Shown: piece by piece, positions 27,893 to 30,960 of the stretch
Numbering within the stretch: position 1 is the stretch's first letter
Layout: every line of letters starts with the position of its first letter
Source of the DNA: Entrophospora sp. SA101
Lineage: Eukaryota > Glomeromycota > Glomeromycetes > Entrophosporales > Entrophosporaceae
Assembly: GCA_958430865.1 (NCBI GenBank)
Contig: CAUDNR010004212.1
Coordinates: 119,947 to 150,906 of the forward strand
Reading direction: 5' to 3'
DNA length: 30,960 nucleotides
The notes under the pieces: generated by a model
Database searches by the model: none
What the model was told of the DNA's origin: nothing
The model's input: the letters and a program-made list of their open reading frames with translations, nothing else
Translations under genes and position numbers: made by a program

Positions 27893-28400
27893 TCAAGATG
27901 ATCTGATAACTGTTGCAGAAGAAATATTTCGATATACAACATTTGATTTATCAGAAAATTTACAGATATCAAGGCACACATGCTACCTTGAACGCTTTAC
28001 AGTCATTCTTACATGTTCCTCATGTCCACAAGGTTAATCTTACCTGCATTCCCCGATGATACAATGATGCAACTGAACTCCAAGGGGGGACCGTATGTCC
28101 ATGAAGTTTATCAAGATTGCATTGTTGTCAAGGATGTTTTAGAAACCTTACCTGATCTTCTTCTCTCACAGGGCCTGAGCTGGCATTAACTGAATATGCA
28201 TACTAGCTGAAGAGTTGCTTGCAATGATCCTACTTCTAGGATAAAGGTGGATGATTCTCTGACCAAGAAGTTGCAACCCGGGTTGAAGGATTGTGATGTT
28301 AAGAGTTCCATATAAACACCCAGGTCGATTGAAGCAACGAGAACTTACAATTCGTTTCAAATTCAGACAGGGATTTGCAATTCAAGGCGTGTTAGTACTT
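27893..28400 (+). pseudogene. Decayed coding region, unknown family
   Basis: Successive plus-strand frames are protein-like. DDLITVAEEIFRYTTFDLSE is followed by YQGTHATLNALQSFLHVPHV in a second frame. A 55-codon ORF in a further frame runs from ATG 28023 to the TAA at 28187-28189 and includes LILPAFPDDTMMQLNSKGGP and YQDCIVVKDVLETLPDLLLS. GPELALTEYAY follows in another frame, with stops after it. The base composition is clearly less AT-rich than the flanks. Frame changes every 60-170 bases fit an old broken gene. The family is not recognised. Confidence 0.4.
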
Positions 28401-28840
28401 ATATAAATTAATTAAATTCTCTGCTTCTTTGGTATTAACCAAATTTGTAATTTTGGGTAAAGGACTAGGCTTTTGTCCAAATAATCCCTTGTCCTATACA
28501 TTAAAATTGTTATGTATATAATCATTGGCCAAATATTAACATTGATCTCTGGAATAAAAGTGGAATTTTTGCACTTAATAATCCTTTCAAAAAGGAACAA
28601 TAAGTGGTTAAAAAACGGTTTAGATTTTGGTATGTTTGTACAAGTTAATCAATTTACTGAATGGGTGAAGGAACTGGACTTTTTTTTAATTGTTTTTGCC
28701 TCAAGTAAGTGCACCCTGGCAAAACCAAGCATTGGTTGCAACCTTCAAAGTTGCAGACACCAACTTATCATAATACAAATGCCAACTCTCATTAGTGATC
28801 AGTGTTCATATGGTAACAGCAAAGTCTATTCTGAGAGGAA
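28401..28840. other. Probable continuation of decayed sequence
   Basis: Part of an open frame at 28512-29024 covers this stretch, but its composition is unconvincing. No motif is recognisable. Confidence 0.3.
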
Positions 28841-29230
28841 GATAAAGAAAGTTTTTTACTCACCTTGTAAAATTTTTTCTTACATGTTTAATTGCCCCAC
28901 CTGTGGAAAAAATTCTACAGTTACAGATGTTCTTGCTATACATGAAGTCGAAACTATTTCGACAATTTGCAGATCTGGTCAAAATGGGGTCGAAATAAGG
29001 TCGAAACTAATTTTTACTATGTAGTTGCCTCAAGTTGAAACATTTCGACTTCATGTATAGTTCTTGCGATGATTAAAACTTTAAATTAAGGTAAAAAAGG
29101 TAAAAAAGGTAAAACTGTATATAAAGTCCTAGTTGAAGACGCACCAAAAACACAAAGAGCTAGAAAAAATTTACAAATAAACATCAATCAGGATTAGGTG
29201 CATCTATATTAGAGATTGGAAAAATATTTT
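28841..29230 (+). pseudogene. Decayed gene piece with a CPTCG zinc-ribbon-like motif, split by a MITE
   Basis: FNCPTCGKNSTVTDVLA reads up to the left edge of a 123-bp element. Taking out the element and one 8-bp duplication continues the frame as MIKTLN and then a stop (TAA at about 29089). After it, KGKTVYKVLVEDAPKTQRAR and, one frame away, KHQSGLGASILEIGKIF stay protein-like to about 29230. A GGTAAAAAA unit is tandemly repeated at about 29091-29113. Basic composition and one Cys pair suggest a nucleic-acid-binding or transposon-derived protein, but the family is not recognised. Confidence 0.4.
28937..29059. mobile_element. 123-bp MITE with 17-bp terminal repeats and 8-bp target duplication
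   Basis: The ends are perfect inverted repeats: TATACATGAAGTCGAAA at the left and its complement at the right. The element is flanked by identical GTTCTTGC copies at 28929-28936 and 29060-29067. An 8-bp duplication is the hallmark of hAT-type transposition. GTCGAAA/TTTCGAC words recur several times inside. There is no coding capacity, so movement would have needed a helper transposase. It lies inside decayed coding sequence. Confidence 0.8.
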
Positions 29231-30116
29231 TTTTAAAAATAAAAAAAATACTAATAATAAAGTTATACTATTTAATAACATTTCAGCCCTAATGCTGAGA
29301 GATTGATTTATCATTTAACATTATTTTATTTAGGCCACTTTTCTTAGTTGTAAATACCATCCCATCTGCTCTCCATTTTAGAGCACTAATTATTTTTGTT
29401 CAATTGAGTTATATTTTACATTTGAATTATTGTTTGTGTTATTGATTGATTTGATTTTAGGTTTACCCTTTGAAACAATAGGGTGATTGTTAATGATATT
29501 GTATTTTTGTATTATATTATTATTTTGGATTTCCTACATACTTGAGATGTAGAAGAATTGGTCAATTATTAGGATACCTGTCTAAGCTAATAATAGCAAA
29601 GATAGAAAAAATCAGGATGGTTTATTAATAAATTTACATTTAAACATGTCACCCACACACATTGAATTTCATATCTGGTGACTATACAGATGGTAATTAA
29701 TTACCATTTTCCGTAATTACAAAATTAATTATGCATTATGAAATTAATTTATGGATAGCAACGGATTAATTATGGGCAATAAATATCATATAGTATTATA
29801 TCACAACACAGAATAAATGCTATCTGAGCTCAAGAAACTAAAAATTTTCTACCCCAGTCATACTTGTGTCCTCTGTGTCATAGCAGTAAACTCCTTTTAA
29901 AATAGTTTTAACAAAAAAAATTGAGTCATGAAAGAAATTATGGTTGGAGTAAAACATTAGTATTGGATTCAGAAATCTCAGAGAAAAATAAAATAGACAG
30001 TAAGTTTGTATTAGATTTTTTTGCCCAGAGCTTTTTGTCTTTTGTTGGATAATAGCATACTTTCATTCTGCTTTCTTTTTCTAATATTTATTATTTTTCT
30101 TTCTTCTTGGTAAATT
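29231..30116. other. Gene-free stretch
   Basis: No gene, RNA or clear repeat can be supported. The TTAATTA/TAATTACC words around 29690-29750 are weakly palindromic. Confidence 0.45.
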
Positions 30117-30747
30117 TCATAGATAACTCTTTCTTTTCTTTGATTGAGGATGTTGTTGTTGTGTCTTTTGCTTTTGTTGTTGTGGTTGCGGTTGTTTCTT
30201 TTGTTGATGTTCTTGTAATTTTTGTGGTTTTTGTTTTTGTGGATGTCGAGATTCGATATGTTTTTGTACTTTGGGTGATTTTTGTTTTATGGTTTTTTGT
30301 GGATGATGAGACTCGATATGATTTTGTACTTTGGGTGTTTTTTGTTTTATAGTTTTTTGTGGATGATGAGACTCAATAGGTTTTTTTTGCACTTTTAACG
30401 GTTTTTGTTTTATGTGATTCTTTGGTTGAGGTTTAACGGGGTGGTGTTGTCCATTTAGTGGTTTTGATGGTCTTTTTTTAGATTTTTCTGATGATGGTGG
30501 TTTTTGATGTTGAGTATGATTGGTAGTAATAATATTAACGTTAAATTTTGAAATATCTGTTTGCAGTGGTCGTCGTACTTTCTTTCCAGGTTGTAAGGTT
30601 TTGTTACTTGCGTCAGTCTAATATTAGTAGAAAAGAATTTTGTGAAAATCTTAGAATAAACTTTTCAACATAAAGTGATGAAATAATTTTAATGAATTAT
30701 ATAATACACACCTCTTCTTTCCTCCCTGGCGGTAAGGTTGGTGACAT
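30117..30747 (-). CDS. Basic Lys/Gln/Pro-rich repeat protein (178 aa), hypothetical
   Basis: On the minus strand exon 1 (30747-30712) encodes MSPTLPPGRKEE. A 94-nt intron (GTGTGT...TTAG, 30711-30618) follows, and exon 2 (30617-30117) runs to a TGA. The junction is in phase and joins two similar Pro-Gly-basic motifs, PPGRKEE and QPGKKVRR. The protein is strongly basic and probably disordered. RRPLQTDIS near residue 28 resembles a destruction-box-like RxxL motif. Residues about 88-145 hold three copies of a 20-residue unit, IESHHPQKTIKQKTPKVQNH, and the end is Gln/Lys-rich with SKKRK, a possible nuclear signal. A nuclear or nucleic-acid-associated role is inference from composition. Its promoter would lie right of 30750. 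Confidence 0.6.
30233..30415 (-). repeat. Three 60-bp tandem coding repeats
   Basis: A 60-nt unit, 20 codons long, is repeated three times within the small basic protein gene. Two copies are nearly identical and the third is degenerate, so the repeat array probably expanded recently within the frame. Confidence 0.85.
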
Positions 30748-30960
30748 AATTTATGAACGAAATAATAAGTAGAATAATAGAATGGTAGATAAAGCGGATG
30801 TGCTATGTTTCTAGAAATAGTTAATGATATTTTAGAAGTAATATATATTTTTTTTTTTGAAAAAATATTTTTTGTTGGATCTGAAAAATACAAAAGTTAA
30901 CCGTTTAATACGTATATTTTTATACGTGCTCGACCAAGTCACGTATATTCTTGGCATGCA

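Noticed and set aside
30107..30352. Plus-strand Val/Phe-rich open frame resembling a membrane protein
   Set aside because: It is the complement of the Lys/Gln-rich repeat gene on the minus strand; the hydrophobicity is an artefact of reading CAA/AAA codons backwards.

Overview
The window looks like nuclear DNA of a fungus. It is very AT-rich, its genes are split by many short GT-AG introns of about 55-110 nt, one tRNA carries an intron, and there is a class IV-type chitin synthase. The AT richness, intron density, Asn/Gln/Ser-rich low-complexity protein tails and amount of decayed coding sequence fit an arbuscular mycorrhizal (Rhizophagus-like) genome. The species is inferred from style, not from a database match.

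Layout, left to right: a broken coding fragment (22-330); AT-rich spacer with a possible relic of a TnpB/Fanzor C-terminus (1423-1512); an intron-containing tRNA-Asp(GTC) (2018-2101); another decayed open stretch (2429-2755); two tandem Rac-type Rho GTPase genes with identical intron positions (3870-4749 and 5050-5868); about 2.2 kb without a recognisable gene; a 19-exon ISWI chromatin-remodelling ATPase (8111-12536); a minus-strand remnant resembling a KxDL-domain protein (12839-13107); and a broken ELO fatty acid elongase (13802-15198).

From 15.2 to 22 kb there are only relics: a His/Pro/Gln-rich minus-strand remnant, a decayed Gln-rich repeat protein split by a 198-bp transposon-like element with TA target duplications, coiled-coil debris and a long AT microsatellite. 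A large chitin synthase gene (22094-27178, six exons, 1543 residues) follows. Next come two decayed coding areas, the second split by a 123-bp element with 8-bp target duplications. The window ends with a small two-exon minus-strand gene for a basic Lys/Gln/Pro-rich repeat protein (30117-30747).

The intact genes do not form a pathway or cluster. Rac GTPases (polarity, actin) and chitin synthase (wall growth) both act at growing hyphal tips, but their presence here is not evidence of co-regulation. I found no defence system, CRISPR array or coherent novel gene system. The most unusual content is the diverged Rac pair, the N-terminally short ISWI with a DEAQ box, the two small non-autonomous elements with readable target-site duplications inside decayed coding sequence, and the small repeat protein at the right end.
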